Assembly: GCF_003073175.1 (NCBI RefSeq)
Contig: NZ_QBBX01000004.1
Span: 1-64,000, forward strand
Direction: 5' to 3'
Length of the DNA: 64,000 nt
DNA from: Peribacillus acanthi
Lineage (GTDB): Bacteria; Bacillota; Bacilli; Bacillales; DSM-1321
The position numbers and the translations under genes were made by a program. Of the stretch, positions 17,328 through 27,853 are shown in pieces. How positions within the stretch are numbered: the first letter of the stretch is position 1; every line of letters starts with the position of its first letter. The notes under the pieces were generated by a model. That model ran no database searches, had not been told where the DNA came from, and saw only the letters and a program-made list of their open reading frames with translations.

Positions 17328-18566
17328 TCACTTTAACCCTTTCCAACCCTCAATAGGGCTTATCAAGGCAGTCGAGAAATTGTCTGTAAAGATATTATTT
17401 GTTAGAGTAAAGACACTTTCTTCAGTCACTTGATCAATTTGTTCTACAATTTCATCTAGTGAACGATGCTTTCCTAACATTAACTCATTTTTTCCATTAC
17501 GACTCATACGACTATTCGTGCTCTCAAGACTCAGCATTAAACTCCCTTTAAGCTGCTCTTTACTATTTTTCAATTCCTTTGCAGTGATTCCTTCTTTTTT
17601 GAACTGAAACAACGTATTTTGAATAGTCTCATAAAGGACGTCCAATTGATTTGCTCCAGTACCACTGTAGATGGTTACCATGCCTCCATCTTGGTACGCA
17701 GAGTGATAGGAATATACAGAATACGCTAAACCACGCTGTTCACGTACTTCTTGGAATAATCGACTACTCATGCTGCCACCTAATACGTTATTCATGACAA
17801 TCAGACTATATACGTCTTTATGTCCAATATGTAATCCTTCGAATCCTAGGCATAAATGAGCTTGTTCTGTTTCCTTCTTACGTGATAATTTATTTTGGTG
17901 GAAACTTGGTCTTCCCGTAGTTTCTCGGGCTTTATCGCTTCTTTGGTAGCTTCCAAATAATTTCTCAACTTCTTTTATGAACGATTCATCAACATTTCCT
18001 GCAATGGAAACGACTAATTTATCCGGAGTGTACATATCATGTACATATTGTTTTAATGTCTCGCTCGTAAAGGTAGAAAGTGTTTCTTCAGTCCCTAAGA
18101 TAGGATAACCTAGAGGATGGTTTTCATAAACTGCACGACTTAATAAATCGTGAACGATGTCATCCGGAGTATCCTCATACATCTTAATTTCTTCATAAAC
18201 TACATTTTTCTCTTTTTGAAGTTCTTCCTCAACGAATGTTGAATTGAAGAACATATCCGATAATACATCAAGTGCCATACTAGCATGATTATCTAGGACT
18301 TTTGCATAATAGCAAGTATACTCTTTTGATGTGAAGGCATTTACTTGGCCTCCGATACTATCAAACGATTCTGCAATCTCCCTTGCACCTCTCGTTGTAG
18401 TCCCCTTAAAGAACATATGCTCAAGGAAATGCGAAATCCCATTATTATCTGGTGTTTCATTGATTGATCCGGTCTTAATCCATAAACCAATCGCTACTGA
18501 ACGAACTGTAGGGATTTTTTCTAGTACAATTCTTACACCATTTTGACACGTATATTTCTTAATCAA
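17328..18566 (-). CDS. mlpA: M16-family zinc protease MlpA (YmxG)
   Basis: Processing-peptidase-like zinc protease of 412 aa; the B. subtilis counterpart affects levels of extracellular proteases. The inverted zinc motif HFLEH in ISHFLEHMFFKGT lies near residue 50, with the third ligand expected in YEEIKMYEDTPDD. The second M16 domain contains VREQRGLAYSVYSYHS. The frame extends 15 residues upstream, but GAGGGAGGAAAA precedes the TTG at 18566, giving an N-terminus of the form MIKKYTCQNGVRIV like the B. subtilis protein. It follows ylxY and ends in a strong terminator. Confidence 0.92.
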   Translation of the reverse strand: MIKKYTCQNGVRIVLEKIPTVRSVAIGLWIKTGSINETPDNNGISHFLEHMFFKGTTTRGAREIAESFDSIGGQVNAFTSKEYTCYYAKVLDNHASMALDVLSDMFFNSTFVEEELQKEKNVVYEEIKMYEDTPDDIVHDLLSRAVYENHPLGYPILGTEETLSTFTSETLKQYVHDMYTPDKLVVSIAGNVDESFIKEVEKLFGSYQRSDKARETTGRPSFHQNKLSRKKETEQAHLCLGFEGLHIGHKDVYSLIVMNNVLGGSMSSRLFQEVREQRGLAYSVYSYHSAYQDGGMVTIYSGTGANQLDVLYETIQNTLFQFKKEGITAKELKNSKEQLKGSLMLSLESTNSRMSRNGKNELMLGKHRSLDEIVEQIDQVTEESVFTLTNNIFTDNFSTALISPIEGWKGLK

Positions 18567-18667
18567 TAACTTTTCCTCCCTCGTTCCTGCTGCAAGCACA
18601 GAGTAAATCACTTACAATATAGGTTTACTCTTCACAATGTACCTTATTTTAGCATAAGTTGAAAACA

Positions 18668-19648
18668 TTATTCATTTTTTTCCACTCTTTCATGTAAAAT
18701 TCTTTCTTCCTTTAGAGATTCCGTTACTGTAACAATCCGAAGATTACGTTTTTTTATTTCCACTATTAGTGTTTCAAGTGATTTAGAAGAGGCCTCAGTA
18801 GGGTGCATCAATACAAAAGCTCCAGGATGAATTTTAGACATCACTCGTTGAATCAATACTGGAGGGGTTGGCTTTTGCCAGTCAATCGTATCCACACTCC
18901 ACATGATCGTACCCATTTGAAGTTGATCAGCTATTTGTACGGTACTGTCAGAATAACTACCGCTTGGGGGAGCAAACCATCGAACTTTTTTCCCTGTAAC
19001 AGCCTCTATAATTTCATTTGTCTTCTTAAGTTCATTGATCGTCGCCTCGGGTCCTAAATTCTTCATATTTGGATGAGAATATGAATGATTCCCTATTTCA
19101 TGTCCACCCTCAACAATCATTTTCGCCATATCCTGGTTATTTTTTGTCCATTTTCCCTCAAGGAAAAAAGTTGCCTTGACTTCATGTTTCTTTAAAACGG
19201 ATAACATTTGTTGTAGGTATTCATTTCCCCAAGCAACATTGACTAGAAAACTTACAACCGGTTTATCCTGATGAGCTTTGTAAATAGGAGCAGGATTTAA
19301 ATCTTCTAAATGAATAGTAGGTTTTATTTGGGTATAGATTAATTTCTTTTCATCATACTGTCCTGTTTCTTTCATTTTTTCATATGAAGCTTCTACGTTA
19401 ACTTTAATCCCATTATAACCCGGTATTGTTTTCCAAACCGGATCAATTTTGGCGTTCTGGGCTGGAGTATCTAATTCTTTTGCCCTCATTCTAATTTCTT
19501 CTAATAAAGGATCTACACTGTTCACAACCGGAACAGCATCACCTCTCATAGTTAGAACATAATCTGAAACTGCAGGTAGTTGGAAATATACAATGGATAT
19601 ACTCAATGAAAGGGAGGCCACTATTACACTCTTCCATTTATTATTCAA
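18668..19648 (-). CDS. ylxY: YlxY, sporulation-associated NodB-fold protein
   Basis: A 326-aa protein with an N-terminal signal-anchor (hydrophobic residues 8-28) and a polysaccharide deacetylase (NodB) fold from about residue 125. The His motif GNHSYSHPN and the WFAPPSGSYSD segment are present. The position where active enzymes have TFDDG reads FLVNVAWGNEY, so the catalytic Asp pair is missing; activity as a deacetylase is doubtful. It starts with TTG behind AAGGAGGAG, between pnp and mlpA as in B. subtilis. Confidence 0.85.
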   Translation of the reverse strand: MNNKWKSVIVASLSLSISIVYFQLPAVSDYVLTMRGDAVPVVNSVDPLLEEIRMRAKELDTPAQNAKIDPVWKTIPGYNGIKVNVEASYEKMKETGQYDEKKLIYTQIKPTIHLEDLNPAPIYKAHQDKPVVSFLVNVAWGNEYLQQMLSVLKKHEVKATFFLEGKWTKNNQDMAKMIVEGGHEIGNHSYSHPNMKNLGPEATINELKKTNEIIEAVTGKKVRWFAPPSGSYSDSTVQIADQLQMGTIMWSVDTIDWQKPTPPVLIQRVMSKIHPGAFVLMHPTEASSKSLETLIVEIKKRNLRIVTVTESLKEERILHERVEKNE

Positions 19649-19804
19649 TACCTTCTCCTCCTTACTATCATGTGTTATTTTCTTAAGTTCATTTATAGAC
19701 TTCCTAATTTCTTCAAAGGTTTATACCACTAAATTATGAAATTACAGGACAAGGTAGAACAATGGCGGTCTTATAGTAAAGTCTTTCTAATTCAAGACCA
19801 TAAA

Positions 19805-19838
19805 TAAAAAAAAATTCGACCCAATACTGGGTCGAATT
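19805..19838 (-). terminator. Terminator after pnp
   Basis: Perfect 11-bp stem AATTCGACCCA/TGGGTCGAATT (19813-19823 with 19828-19838) followed by nine T on the minus strand. Confidence 0.93.
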
Positions 19839-19846
19839 GTAAGTTT

Positions 19847-21967
19847 TTATTGATTTTGAGATGCTGCAGCTTCTTTTTGTTCTTTAAGGACGACCTTGCG
19901 AGATAGATTCACACGTCCTTGTTTATCAATTTCAGTTACTTTTACTAGGATTTCATCTCCGATGGATACTACATCTTCGACTTTAGCAATGCGCTCTTCA
20001 GCTAGTTCAGAGATATGAACTAAACCATCTTTACCAGAGAAAATCTCTACGAAAGCACCAAATTTTTCAATTCGCTTAACTTTACCAAGATACAGTTTTC
20101 CAACTTCCACTTCACGAACGATATCTTCAATAATTTTCTTCGCTTTTTGATTATTCTCTTCATTAATTGATGAGATAAAGATTGTTCCATCTTGTTCGAT
20201 GTCAATTTTAACTCCAGTTTCTTCAATGATTTTGTTAATTTGTTTTCCGCTTGGTCCAATAACATCACGGATTTTATCAGGATTAATGCTCATAGTAAGT
20301 ATTTTTGGAGCATATTTAGATAGCTCTTCACGTGGAACATTGATAGTTGCTAACATTGATTCAAGAATATGCATTCTACCAAGTTTCGCTTGTTGAAGAG
20401 CTTCTTCTAAAATCTCACGAGATAATCCTTCAATTTTAATATCCATTTGTAATGCTGTTACACCTTTAGCAGTTCCAGCTACTTTAAAGTCCATATCGCC
20501 TAAGTGATCTTCCATGCCTTGGATGTCTGTCAAAATCGTATAGTGTTCATCTTTTTTAATTAGTCCCATCGCAATTCCTGCAACTGGAGCTGTTAATGGA
20601 ACACCTGCATCCATCATAGCTAATGTACTTGCACAAATACTTGCTTGTGAAGTTGATCCATTGGATTCAAGAACCTCAGCAACTAGGCGAATTGTATATG
20701 GGAAATCCTTTTCAGATGGTAATACCGGTTCAAGTGCTCTTTCTCCTAAAGCACCATGTCCAATTTCACGACGGCCTGGCCCTCTCATGAAACCTGTTTC
20801 CCCAACACTGAAATGTGGGAAGTTATAATGATGCATGAAGCGTTTTGATTCTTCCACACCTAAACCATCAAGGATTTGAACGTCACCAAGAGCACCAAGT
20901 GTACAGATGGATAGAGCCTGCGTTTGACCTCTAGTGAACAGACCTGAACCATGGGTACGAGGTAGTAACCCTACTTCAGAAGAAAGCGGACGAATTTCAT
21001 CAGGATTACGACCATCTGGACGAACTTTTTCTTCTGTAATTAAGCGGCGTACTTCTTTTTTCACTAGCATGCTTAAGATTTCTTTTACTTGCTTTATTGT
21101 ATCGTCTTCAGTTTCTTTTTCCTCAAATTGAGCGATAACACGGTCTTTAACCTCTTTAATAGCCGCTTCACGTGCATGCTTCTCTTGGACTTGGACAGCT
21201 TTATTCATATCCACTTCACATAAAGAAGAAACTTCAGCCATTAATTCGGCATTAACTTCATATAAAGTAACTTCTGTTTTCTCCTTGCCAACTTCAGCGA
21301 CAATTTGTTCTTGGAATGCAACTAGACGTTTAATTTCTTCATGTCCGAACATAATTGCTTCAAGCATTGCTTCCTCAGGAACTTCATTGGCACCAGCTTC
21401 AACCATGTTAATGGCATCTTTAGTACCTGCAACTGTTAGATTGATATCACTGCTTTCCATTTGTTCCACTGTAGGATTGATGATGAATTCACCGTTGATT
21501 CTTCCTACTGTAACACCCGCAATTGGCCCTTCAAAAGGAATATCCGATACAGACAATGCCAGTGAAGAACCGAACATTGCAGCAATTTCAGAGGAACAGT
21601 CTTGATCAACACTCATAACAATACTAACAACTTGTACTTCATTACGGAAGCCATCTGCAAATAATGGTCGGATAGGTCTATCGATTAATCGACTAGCCAA
21701 AATAGCTTTCTCACTTGGTCTACCTTCACGCTTAATAAATCCACCTGGGATTTTACCTACAGCATATAATCTTTCTTCGTAATTAACCGTCAGAGGAAAG
21801 AAATCCACGTTTTTAGCCTCTTTAGAAGCTGTCGCTGTGCTTAATACAGCAGTATCTCCATAACGAATGAGCGCAGCTCCGTTTGCTTGCTTAGCAAGTT
21901 GACCAATTTCAACTGTCAATTTACGTCCGGCCCAATCTATGGAAAAGATTTTTTTATTTTGGTCCAT
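19847..21967 (-). CDS. pnp: Polynucleotide phosphorylase
   Basis: Phosphorolytic 3'-5' exoribonuclease and a main mRNA-decay enzyme of the cell. The 706 aa comprise two RNase PH domains (about 10-140 and 315-460), a KH domain (555-615, with [15 protein letters not shown]) and an S1 domain (620-690, with [20 protein letters not shown]). The phosphate-site motif [14 protein letters not shown]-like stretch ([15 protein letters not shown]) is intact. The ATG follows AGAGGGG. A short stem (21999-22007 with 22011-22020) lies in its leader. It is downstream of rpsO and its terminator. Confidence 0.97.
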   Translation of the reverse strand: MDQNKKIFSIDWAGRKLTVEIGQLAKQANGAALIRYGDTAVLSTATASKEAKNVDFFPLTVNYEERLYAVGKIPGGFIKREGRPSEKAILASRLIDRPIRPLFADGFRNEVQVVSIVMSVDQDCSSEIAAMFGSSLALSVSDIPFEGPIAGVTVGRINGEFIINPTVEQMESSDINLTVAGTKDAINMVEAGANEVPEEAMLEAIMFGHEEIKRLVAFQEQIVAEVGKEKTEVTLYEVNAELMAEVSSLCEVDMNKAVQVQEKHAREAAIKEVKDRVIAQFEEKETEDDTIKQVKEILSMLVKKEVRRLITEEKVRPDGRNPDEIRPLSSEVGLLPRTHGSGLFTRGQTQALSICTLGALGDVQILDGLGVEESKRFMHHYNFPHFSVGETGFMRGPGRREIGHGALGERALEPVLPSEKDFPYTIRLVAEVLESNGSTSQASICASTLAMMDAGVPLTAPVAGIAMGLIKKDEHYTILTDIQGMEDHLGDMDFKVAGTAKGVTALQMDIKIEGLSREILEEALQQAKLGRMHILESMLATINVPREELSKYAPKILTMSINPDKIRDVIGPSGKQINKIIEETGVKIDIEQDGTIFISSINEENNQKAKKIIEDIVREVEVGKLYLGKVKRIEKFGAFVEIFSGKDGLVHISELAEERIAKVEDVVSIGDEILVKVTEIDKQGRVNLSRKVVLKEQKEAAASQNQ

Positions 21968-22149
21968 ATTTGAAACCCCTCTCTTTATTTCATAAACAGT
22001 TAGGAATTATATTCCCTAACCACATATTTTGTATGTAAAAAAATTTTATGTATAAAAACACACTATTCTTATTATGCACTAAAGATTAAGACATTAACAG
22101 CATAATGATAAAAGGTTTAAAAAATTTTTAAAAATACTTTAGCAAGGAA

Positions 22150-22182
22150 ACAAAACAAAAAAGCGGGATAGGTTCCCGCTTT
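22150..22182 (-). terminator. Terminator after rpsO
   Basis: Perfect 9-bp stem AAAGCGGGA/TCCCGCTTT (22160-22168 with 22174-22182) with TTTTTTGTTTTG after it on the minus strand. It separates rpsO from pnp. Confidence 0.88.
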
Positions 22183-22212
22183 CCGGCTATGAGAAGAAAA
22201 TCTTCCCGTATA

Positions 22213-22482
22213 TTAACGACGTAAGCCTAATTTGTTGATAAGTTCACGGTAACGAGCAACATCCTTGTTACGAAGGTATGTTAGCAAATTACGACGTTTA
22301 CCAACCATTTTAAGAAGACCGCGACGAGAGTGGTGGTCTTTCTTGTGTGTACGTAAGTGATCGTTCAAAGTGTTGATTTCCTCTGTAAGGACAGCGATTT
22401 GAACTTCTGGAGATCCAGTATCGTTCTCATGTGTTTTGTACTCGTTAATGATTGCGTTTTTGCGCTCTTGAGTTAAAGCCAT
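22213..22482 (-). CDS. rpsO: Ribosomal protein S15
   Basis: Primary 16S rRNA-binding protein of the 30S subunit. The 89-aa length equals the usual bacterial S15 and the sequence carries [26 protein letters not shown] six bases upstream fixes the ATG at 22482; the in-frame GTG three codons earlier overlaps this site. A promoter and an untranslated leader of about 95 nt precede it. Confidence 0.98.
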   Translation of the reverse strand: MALTQERKNAIINEYKTHENDTGSPEVQIAVLTEEINTLNDHLRTHKKDHHSRRGLLKMVGKRRNLLTYLRNKDVARYRELINKLGLRR

Positions 22483-22483
22483 T

Positions 22484-22580
22484 TTAGTCACCTCATAATA
22501 ATAGTTTTATAAAAAAATCCCCGAAAGCTGAGCCAGCGTTGGTGAATCGTCTAGCCAAGCAAAGGTTCATTTCATACAAT
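22484..22580 (-). promoter_or_regulatory. rpsO leader, possible S15 autoregulatory RNA
   Basis: The 5' leader has short complementary blocks (for example GCTGGCTCAGC) and a GGGGATTTTTTT tract before the ribosome-binding site. Gram-positive rpsO leaders are known to bind S15 as feedback control. I cannot fold this one confidently, so the role is inferred from position. Confidence 0.35.
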
Positions 22581-22584
22581 TAAT

Positions 22585-22613
22585 AGAATACAGGTTTTCA
22601 CCCTAAAAAGCAA
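22585..22613 (-). promoter_or_regulatory. Possible sigma-A promoter of rpsO
   Basis: Minus-strand TTGCTT (22608-22613) and TATTCT (22585-22590) with 17 bp between them, upstream of the rpsO leader. Spacing is ideal but both hexamers match the consensus only partly. Confidence 0.4.
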
Positions 22614-22633
22614 GTATTTCACATGTAATCTAG

Positions 22634-23584
22634 TTAATCTTGTGATAAAGACTGAAAATATTCAATAGCAGAATCTTTATCCTTTTGGATTTGAGCAACA
22701 AGTTGGTCTAATCCATCAAATTTCTTCTCACTTCTCAATCGTCGATGCCACTCAATAATTACTTGTTCTTCATAAATAGTAGAACTAAAGTCAAGTATAT
22801 GCACTTCTATAGTGGGGTTTTCTGGTTTTTGATTATGGAATGTTGGTTTGTATCCTATATTGCATACGCCATAATACCATTTACTACAAACATTCACCCT
22901 TACTGCATAGACTCCAGTGGATGGTATGATATAGTCTTGATCCACAGCTACATTCGCAGTTGGAAACCCTAATTGTCTTCCTCTTTTTTCACCATGGATC
23001 ACTTTTCCTTTGGATTGATAGAATCTACCTGCCAAAGTAAGGAAATCTTCCATCTTACCTTCCAGAAGAGATTGTCTAATTCGAGTAGAACTCACTTTTT
23101 GATCATCTTTAGACATTTTTTCAACAATCGTGGATGAGAATAACTCTCGAGAATGAAAAGGAAGGGATTCCATATTCCCTTTTCCAAGATGCCCATAGCT
23201 ATAATCAAATCCAGCCACAACATGATTTGCATTTAGATTAATTAAATATTGGTCGACAAACTCTTGAGGATGTAGATTCGCAAAAGCTTCTGTAAAATGT
23301 ACGATAAAAATGTAATCAACACCCAGTTCACCGATTCTCTTTATTTTTTCTTCAACTGGGGTTATATAATGGACTTTATCTTGTTTACGTAATACCGACA
23401 ATGGATGAGGATCAAAAGTAATGACCGCGGATTTATAATTTTTATCTTTAGCAATCTCCATAGCCGTTTTGATAACCTTTTGATGCCCTAAATGAACCCC
23501 ATCAAAAAAACCCAACGCAATAACTAACGGTGGAAAATCTTCTCTATGAAAACTATGTGGGTGATTTATATGAATAACTTTCAC
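22634..23584 (-). CDS. ribC: Bifunctional riboflavin kinase/FAD synthetase
   Basis: Converts riboflavin to FMN and FMN to FAD. In the 316-aa protein the N-terminal nucleotidyltransferase domain carries ALGFFDGVHLGHQKVI (residues 24-39), with the KxSSTxIR-like VSSTRIRQSL further on. The C-terminal kinase domain begins near 185 with GEKRGRQLGFPTANV. The start is GTG behind AGAGGAG. It lies between truB and rpsO. B. subtilis calls this gene ribC; ribF is the usual name elsewhere. Confidence 0.95.
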   Translation of the reverse strand: MKVIHINHPHSFHREDFPPLVIALGFFDGVHLGHQKVIKTAMEIAKDKNYKSAVITFDPHPLSVLRKQDKVHYITPVEEKIKRIGELGVDYIFIVHFTEAFANLHPQEFVDQYLINLNANHVVAGFDYSYGHLGKGNMESLPFHSRELFSSTIVEKMSKDDQKVSSTRIRQSLLEGKMEDFLTLAGRFYQSKGKVIHGEKRGRQLGFPTANVAVDQDYIIPSTGVYAVRVNVCSKWYYGVCNIGYKPTFHNQKPENPTIEVHILDFSSTIYEEQVIIEWHRRLRSEKKFDGLDQLVAQIQKDKDSAIEYFQSLSQD

Positions 23585-23634
23585 TGCTTTTCTCCTCTTT
23601 CTAAACCCCTCAACCTTTACGGTTCATGTGTAAA

Positions 23635-24552
23635 TTACAATTCAATTCGAAGCACTTTTACAGGTTTAATGAATGAAGGTTTGTCTGGATGCACCTGATA
23701 AATAGCCAATGCATTATCTCCATAGAAAACCGCAAATGGTTCATTTGGAATTGATACGCCGCATTCTTCTTTATCTAATACCGCACCATTTTTCACTTTC
23801 TCTGCTACTTTATCATTAATCTTAATTTTCGGCAAATGACTGATACCTATCTCAAGCGGCAGCAAAGCATTATTAATTGTACCTTCCTCAGACATTCTTT
23901 CTAAATCCTCAAAGGTATAACAGTTGTCTATATGAAATGAGGCGGATTGTGTCCTAACTAAATGTGACATGTGAGCAGGATACCCTAAGGATTCACCAAT
24001 CATCACGGCCAATGTTCTGATATATGTACCCTTTGAGCATTTTACGCGAAAACGAAATGAAATAGATTCACCTTCAAAATGATCTCGGTCATCAAGTAAT
24101 TCCATTTCATAAATGGTTACTGTCCGAATTGGCCTTTCAACTTCAATTCCGGCCCTAGCATATTCATACAATTTTTTCCCATTTACTTTAATGGCAGAGT
24201 ACATAGGAGGAATTTGTGTGATTTCACCTATATACTGATTTAAAGTTGATAAAATTTGTTGTCTAGAGAACACTTGATCGACAACTTTACTAGAAACTAC
24301 TTCACCGTGTGCGTCCTCAGTTGTAGTTGCAGTACCAATTGTGACCTCACCGACATACTCTTTACCTGCATCGGTAATATATTCTGCTATCTTAGTAGCT
24401 CGACCAACACAAATGGGTAAAACCCCGGTCACTTCAGGGTCCAGCGTACCTGTATGACCCACTTTTTTTGTTCTTAAAATCTTCCTTAATTTGAATACAC
24501 AATCATGGGATGTCATCCCTCTTGGCTTAAGTAGAGGTAATATACCTTCCAC
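23635..24552 (-). CDS. truB: tRNA pseudouridine-55 synthase TruB
   Basis: Makes pseudouridine 55 in the T loop of tRNAs. The 305-aa enzyme has the catalytic Asp in KVGHTGTLDPEVTGVLP (near residue 39), the KVNGKKLYEYAR segment and a C-terminal PUA-like extension. It starts with GTG behind ACAGGAGG. In most Bacillus it follows rbfA directly; here a terminator and a 130-bp repeat lie between them, so truB-ribC probably has a separate promoter. Confidence 0.95.
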   Translation of the reverse strand: MEGILPLLKPRGMTSHDCVFKLRKILRTKKVGHTGTLDPEVTGVLPICVGRATKIAEYITDAGKEYVGEVTIGTATTTEDAHGEVVSSKVVDQVFSRQQILSTLNQYIGEITQIPPMYSAIKVNGKKLYEYARAGIEVERPIRTVTIYEMELLDDRDHFEGESISFRFRVKCSKGTYIRTLAVMIGESLGYPAHMSHLVRTQSASFHIDNCYTFEDLERMSEEGTINNALLPLEIGISHLPKIKINDKVAEKVKNGAVLDKEECGVSIPNEPFAVFYGDNALAIYQVHPDKPSFIKPVKVLRIEL

Positions 24553-24669
24553 AAAACCGCCTCCTGTTCTATAACGAATACTTGATTAGTATACGATTGA
24601 TGATTAATTAGATATGTAATATAAGGGATTGAAATTCACTTTTAAAAAATAGGCTCTTTTAAACTTACC

Positions 24670-24799
24670 TGTTGATTTCCGTTCCAGACGCTTGCTTTCC
24701 GGGGGCGTTCGCCGAGCCTCCTCGTCGCTAGCGCTCCTGCGGGGTCTCGCCTGTAACGCTAATCCCCCAGGAGTCTAGCGACTTCCACTCCAATCAACA
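24670..24799. repeat. 130-bp G+C-rich repeat with terminal inverted repeats
   Basis: Bounded by TGTTGATT (24670-24677) and AATCAACA (24792-24799), with subterminal partial symmetry and an internal GGGGGCGTT/AACGCTAATCCCCC pairing. It is far richer in G+C than neighbouring DNA and has no ORF. I recognise this family as a short dispersed intergenic repeat of Bacillaceae genomes; that recognition is from memory and copy number cannot be tested here. With the rbfA terminator it fills the 357-bp gap 24553-24909. Confidence 0.7.
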
Positions 24800-24832
24800 A
24801 ACCTAAAAATCAACATTGGACTTTTACATAAC

Positions 24833-24902
24833 AAAAAAATAAAAGCTGACTTTTAAGAATCGTTTAAACATGACTGTTTAAGCGACTGCTTTAAAGTCAG
24901 CC
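24833..24902 (-). terminator. Terminator after rbfA
   Basis: GCTGACTTT arms with a near-complete 13-bp stem (about 24845-24857 with 24889-24901) and an inner TTAAACA/TGTTTAA stem, followed on the minus strand by a T-rich tract. It ends the rimP-rbfA unit. Confidence 0.75.
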
Positions 24903-24909
24903 CTAATTA

Positions 24910-25296
24910 TTATTCGTTTTCAGTTTCTATTTCATCTTGATCTGAATCATCGGATTTCTCTGCATTCAATTGATGAATAATGGTATTGATACGGTTTCCG
25001 TAGTTAATGGATTCATCAAACTCGAACGTGATTTCTGGAGTTTTACGCAAACGAATACGTTGTCCAATTTCAGAGCGGATAAATCCTTTAGCCTTTGACA
25101 GACCAATTAATGAATTTTGCTTCTGAGTTTCACTGCCTAACACTGAAATATAAACCGTCGCTTGTTGAAGATCTCCGGTAACCCTAACATCAGTAACGGT
25201 AACGAAACCAATTCTTGGATCCTTTATCTTACGACCAATAATTTCAGTAAGCTCTTTTTTCATTTGTTCTCCGACACGATTTGCACGAAGGCTCAT
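24910..25296 (-). CDS. rbfA: Ribosome-binding factor A
   Basis: Late maturation factor of the 30S subunit. The 128-aa protein has the KH-like RbfA fold with [22 protein letters not shown] and the closing [15 protein letters not shown], plus an acidic C-terminal tail. GAGGTGAT fixes the ATG. It lies 16 bp after ylxP and ends the nusA-infB operon. Confidence 0.95.
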   Translation of the reverse strand: MSLRANRVGEQMKKELTEIIGRKIKDPRIGFVTVTDVRVTGDLQQATVYISVLGSETQKQNSLIGLSKAKGFIRSEIGQRIRLRKTPEITFEFDESINYGNRINTIIHQLNAEKSDDSDQDEIETENE

Positions 25297-25312
25297 ATCA
25301 TCACCTCGTTAT

Positions 25313-25591
25313 CTATAGCCATTCTATTTCTGTTCTCGTGCGTTCAATTTCAGGAAAGGAATCAACAAATCCTAAGGCATTTTGTAATTCCCTTTCTGAA
25401 GATACTTTAGAGGAGGTTACAGTAACAATAGCAATTTTACTTCTTTGCCAAGTATCCTGAAAGTCCACTTCAGCAACCGAAACATTGTACTTTTGTTTGA
25501 GCCGTGTCATGACACGTTGTAACACGGCTCGTTTATCTTTTAAAGAGTGTGAATCGAAAATGATACATTCAAATTCGACATAACCGATCAT
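25313..25591 (-). CDS. ylxP: DUF503 protein YlxP
   Basis: A 92-aa DUF503 protein conserved between infB and rbfA in Firmicutes and thought to assist ribosome assembly; its molecular role is not established. The fold begins [21 protein letters not shown]. The ATG overlaps the infB stop (ATGA). Size and context are typical. Confidence 0.9.
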   Translation of the reverse strand: MIGYVEFECIIFDSHSLKDKRAVLQRVMTRLKQKYNVSVAEVDFQDTWQRSKIAIVTVTSSKVSSERELQNALGFVDSFPEIERTRTEIEWL

Positions 25592-27834
25592 TTACGCTCG
25601 ATTTCCTCCATGATATACGCTTCAATAATGTCTCCTTCTTTTAGGTCATTGTAGTTTTTAACCGTAATACCACATTCATAACCTTGAGAAACTTCTTTAG
25701 CGTCATCTTTGAATCGTTTAAGGGCATCAACTTCACCTTCATAGACTACAACGCCTTGACGGATGACGCGAACACCACTGTCACGAGTGATTTTTCCATC
25801 TGTAACATAAGATCCAGCAATCGTACCAACTTTAGATACTTTGAATGTAGTACGCACTTCAGCTTGACCAATAACTTTCTCTTGGAATTCTGGATCTAGC
25901 ATACCTTTCATTGCTGATTCTATCTCTTCAATAACTTTGTAGATGATGCTGTGTAGACGGACGTCAACATTTTCAGAATCAGCTGTACGTTTAGCATTTA
26001 CATCTGGTCGTACGTTGAAACCAATAACAATTGCATTGGAAGCAGTTGCTAACATGATGTCATGCTCGTTGATTGCACCAACACCACTATGGATGATTTT
26101 AACTTTTACACCTTCAACTTCAATTTTTTGAAGAGATGCAGCAAGTGCCTCTGCAGAACCTTGAACATCTGCTTTAAGAACGATGTTGATTTCTTTAACT
26201 TCACCTTGCTTCATTTGCTCAAACAGATTTTCAAGCGTTACACGTGAAGATTCTCTACGTTGAGATTGAATTTGTTCTTGTGAACGAGCTTCCCCAACTT
26301 GACGAGCTGTTTTTTCATCTTCAAAAACAACGAAGCGATCTCCTGCTTGAGGGACCCCATTCAATCCTGTAATTTCAACAGGAGTGGATGGACCAGCTTC
26401 CTTAACACGTCTTCCAAGGTCATTTACCATTGCACGAACACGTCCATATGCACTTCCAACTACGATTGGATCTCCAACTTTTAATGTACCGTTTTGGACA
26501 AGCAAGGTAGCAACAGACCCACGGCCTTTATCTAACTCAGCTTCGATTACTGTTCCAACTGCTTTACGATCTGGGTTTGCTTTATATTCTTCTACTTCAC
26601 CTACGAGAAGAATCATTTCTAACAATTCGTCGATTCCCTCGCCTTTTTTAGCGGAAATCGGTACGAAAATCGTTTCTCCGCCCCAAGCTTCAGGAACCAA
26701 TCCACGGTCACTTAATTCTTGCATTACGCGATCAGGGTTGGCAGATGGTTTATCCATTTTATTCACTGCAACGATAATTGGCACTTCCGCAGCTTTAGCA
26801 TGGGCAATTGCTTCAACTGTTTGAGGCATTACTCCATCATCAGCAGCAACAACAAGGATTGTGATATCTGTAACTTTAGCTCCACGTGCACGCATTGTAG
26901 TGAAGGCTGCGTGACCAGGAGTGTCAAGGAACGTGATTTTCTTATCATTTACTTGAACTTGGTAAGCACCGATATGCTGAGTGATTCCACCAGCTTCTCC
27001 TTCAGTAACCTTAGTATTACGAATGCTATCAAGTAGCGTTGTTTTACCATGGTCTACGTGCCCCATAATTGTAACAACAGAAGGACGTTCAACAAGTTTA
27101 GAAGGATCGTCTTCAGTAACGATATGTGCTTCTAAATCGTTGATATCGATTTTGATTTCTTCTTCAACTTCCACACCGTATTCAGCTGCGATCAATTCAA
27201 TTGCATCTTTTTCAAGAGATTGATTGATGGTTGCCATTACACCGAGAAGGAATAACTTTTTGATGATTTCTGAAGGTTCACGGTGTAACTTCTTTGCTAA
27301 TTCTGCAACAGTTAGTGATTCTGAGAATACAATTTTACTCGGTAATTCTTTCTTTTTTGCTACAGGTTGCTGTTGCTGAGGTTGATAAGTCTGTCTACCT
27401 TTAGACGATTTATTTTTATTATTATTATTGTTATTGTTGTTTTTGCCTTTAAATGCTTTAGATTCAGTAGCTTGTTTATCTTGTACAAACTTCTTGTTAC
27501 TCACGCCTGGCTTAGGAACAGGTTTTTTCTTAAGCTTTTGAGTGCTGACGCTATTATCATCCAATGCATCATCATACTTGCCTGCTTTTACATCATTATT
27601 TTCTTCAGTTGCTTGTGGTTGTTCTGTAGTGGAGCTTTGTGGTTGTTGATTTTCCTTAACTTCACCACTGTCCTTTTTTGTTTGGAAAGATCCATCTAAT
27701 TTCTGTACAGTTGTATCATCGATTGCTGTCATATGATTGCTTACCTCAATATCCATTTCTTTAAGCTTATTTATAATAACTTTACTTGAAACATTGTGTT
27801 TCTTTGCATATTCATACACACGTATCTTCGTCAT
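25588..27834 (-). CDS. infB: Translation initiation factor IF-2
   Basis: GTPase that brings initiator tRNA to the ribosome. The 748-aa protein has an N-terminal helical domain ([18 protein letters not shown]) and a basic low-complexity linker with a poly-Asn tract near residues 130-140. The GTPase domain follows with [20 protein letters not shown] and NKMD, then domains II-IV. The frame extends 20 residues upstream, but GGGGGTGA fixes the ATG at 27834. It is 19 bp after ylxQ and overlaps ylxP. Internal starts giving a shorter isoform are known in Bacillus but not tested here. Confidence 0.97.
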   Translation of the reverse strand: MTKIRVYEYAKKHNVSSKVIINKLKEMDIEVSNHMTAIDDTTVQKLDGSFQTKKDSGEVKENQQPQSSTTEQPQATEENNDVKAGKYDDALDDNSVSTQKLKKKPVPKPGVSNKKFVQDKQATESKAFKGKNNNNNNNNKNKSSKGRQTYQPQQQQPVAKKKELPSKIVFSESLTVAELAKKLHREPSEIIKKLFLLGVMATINQSLEKDAIELIAAEYGVEVEEEIKIDINDLEAHIVTEDDPSKLVERPSVVTIMGHVDHGKTTLLDSIRNTKVTEGEAGGITQHIGAYQVQVNDKKITFLDTPGHAAFTTMRARGAKVTDITILVVAADDGVMPQTVEAIAHAKAAEVPIIVAVNKMDKPSANPDRVMQELSDRGLVPEAWGGETIFVPISAKKGEGIDELLEMILLVGEVEEYKANPDRKAVGTVIEAELDKGRGSVATLLVQNGTLKVGDPIVVGSAYGRVRAMVNDLGRRVKEAGPSTPVEITGLNGVPQAGDRFVVFEDEKTARQVGEARSQEQIQSQRRESSRVTLENLFEQMKQGEVKEINIVLKADVQGSAEALAASLQKIEVEGVKVKIIHSGVGAINEHDIMLATASNAIVIGFNVRPDVNAKRTADSENVDVRLHSIIYKVIEEIESAMKGMLDPEFQEKVIGQAEVRTTFKVSKVGTIAGSYVTDGKITRDSGVRVIRQGVVVYEGEVDALKRFKDDAKEVSQGYECGITVKNYNDLKEGDIIEAYIMEEIERK

Positions 27835-27853
27835 ACGTTCACCCCCGTAATAT

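Noticed and set aside
26384-26824. 146-codon plus-strand open frame
   Set aside because: It lies wholly antisense to infB, has no ribosome-binding site, and its Ser/Thr/Pro-rich translation is typical of the reverse strand of a real gene.
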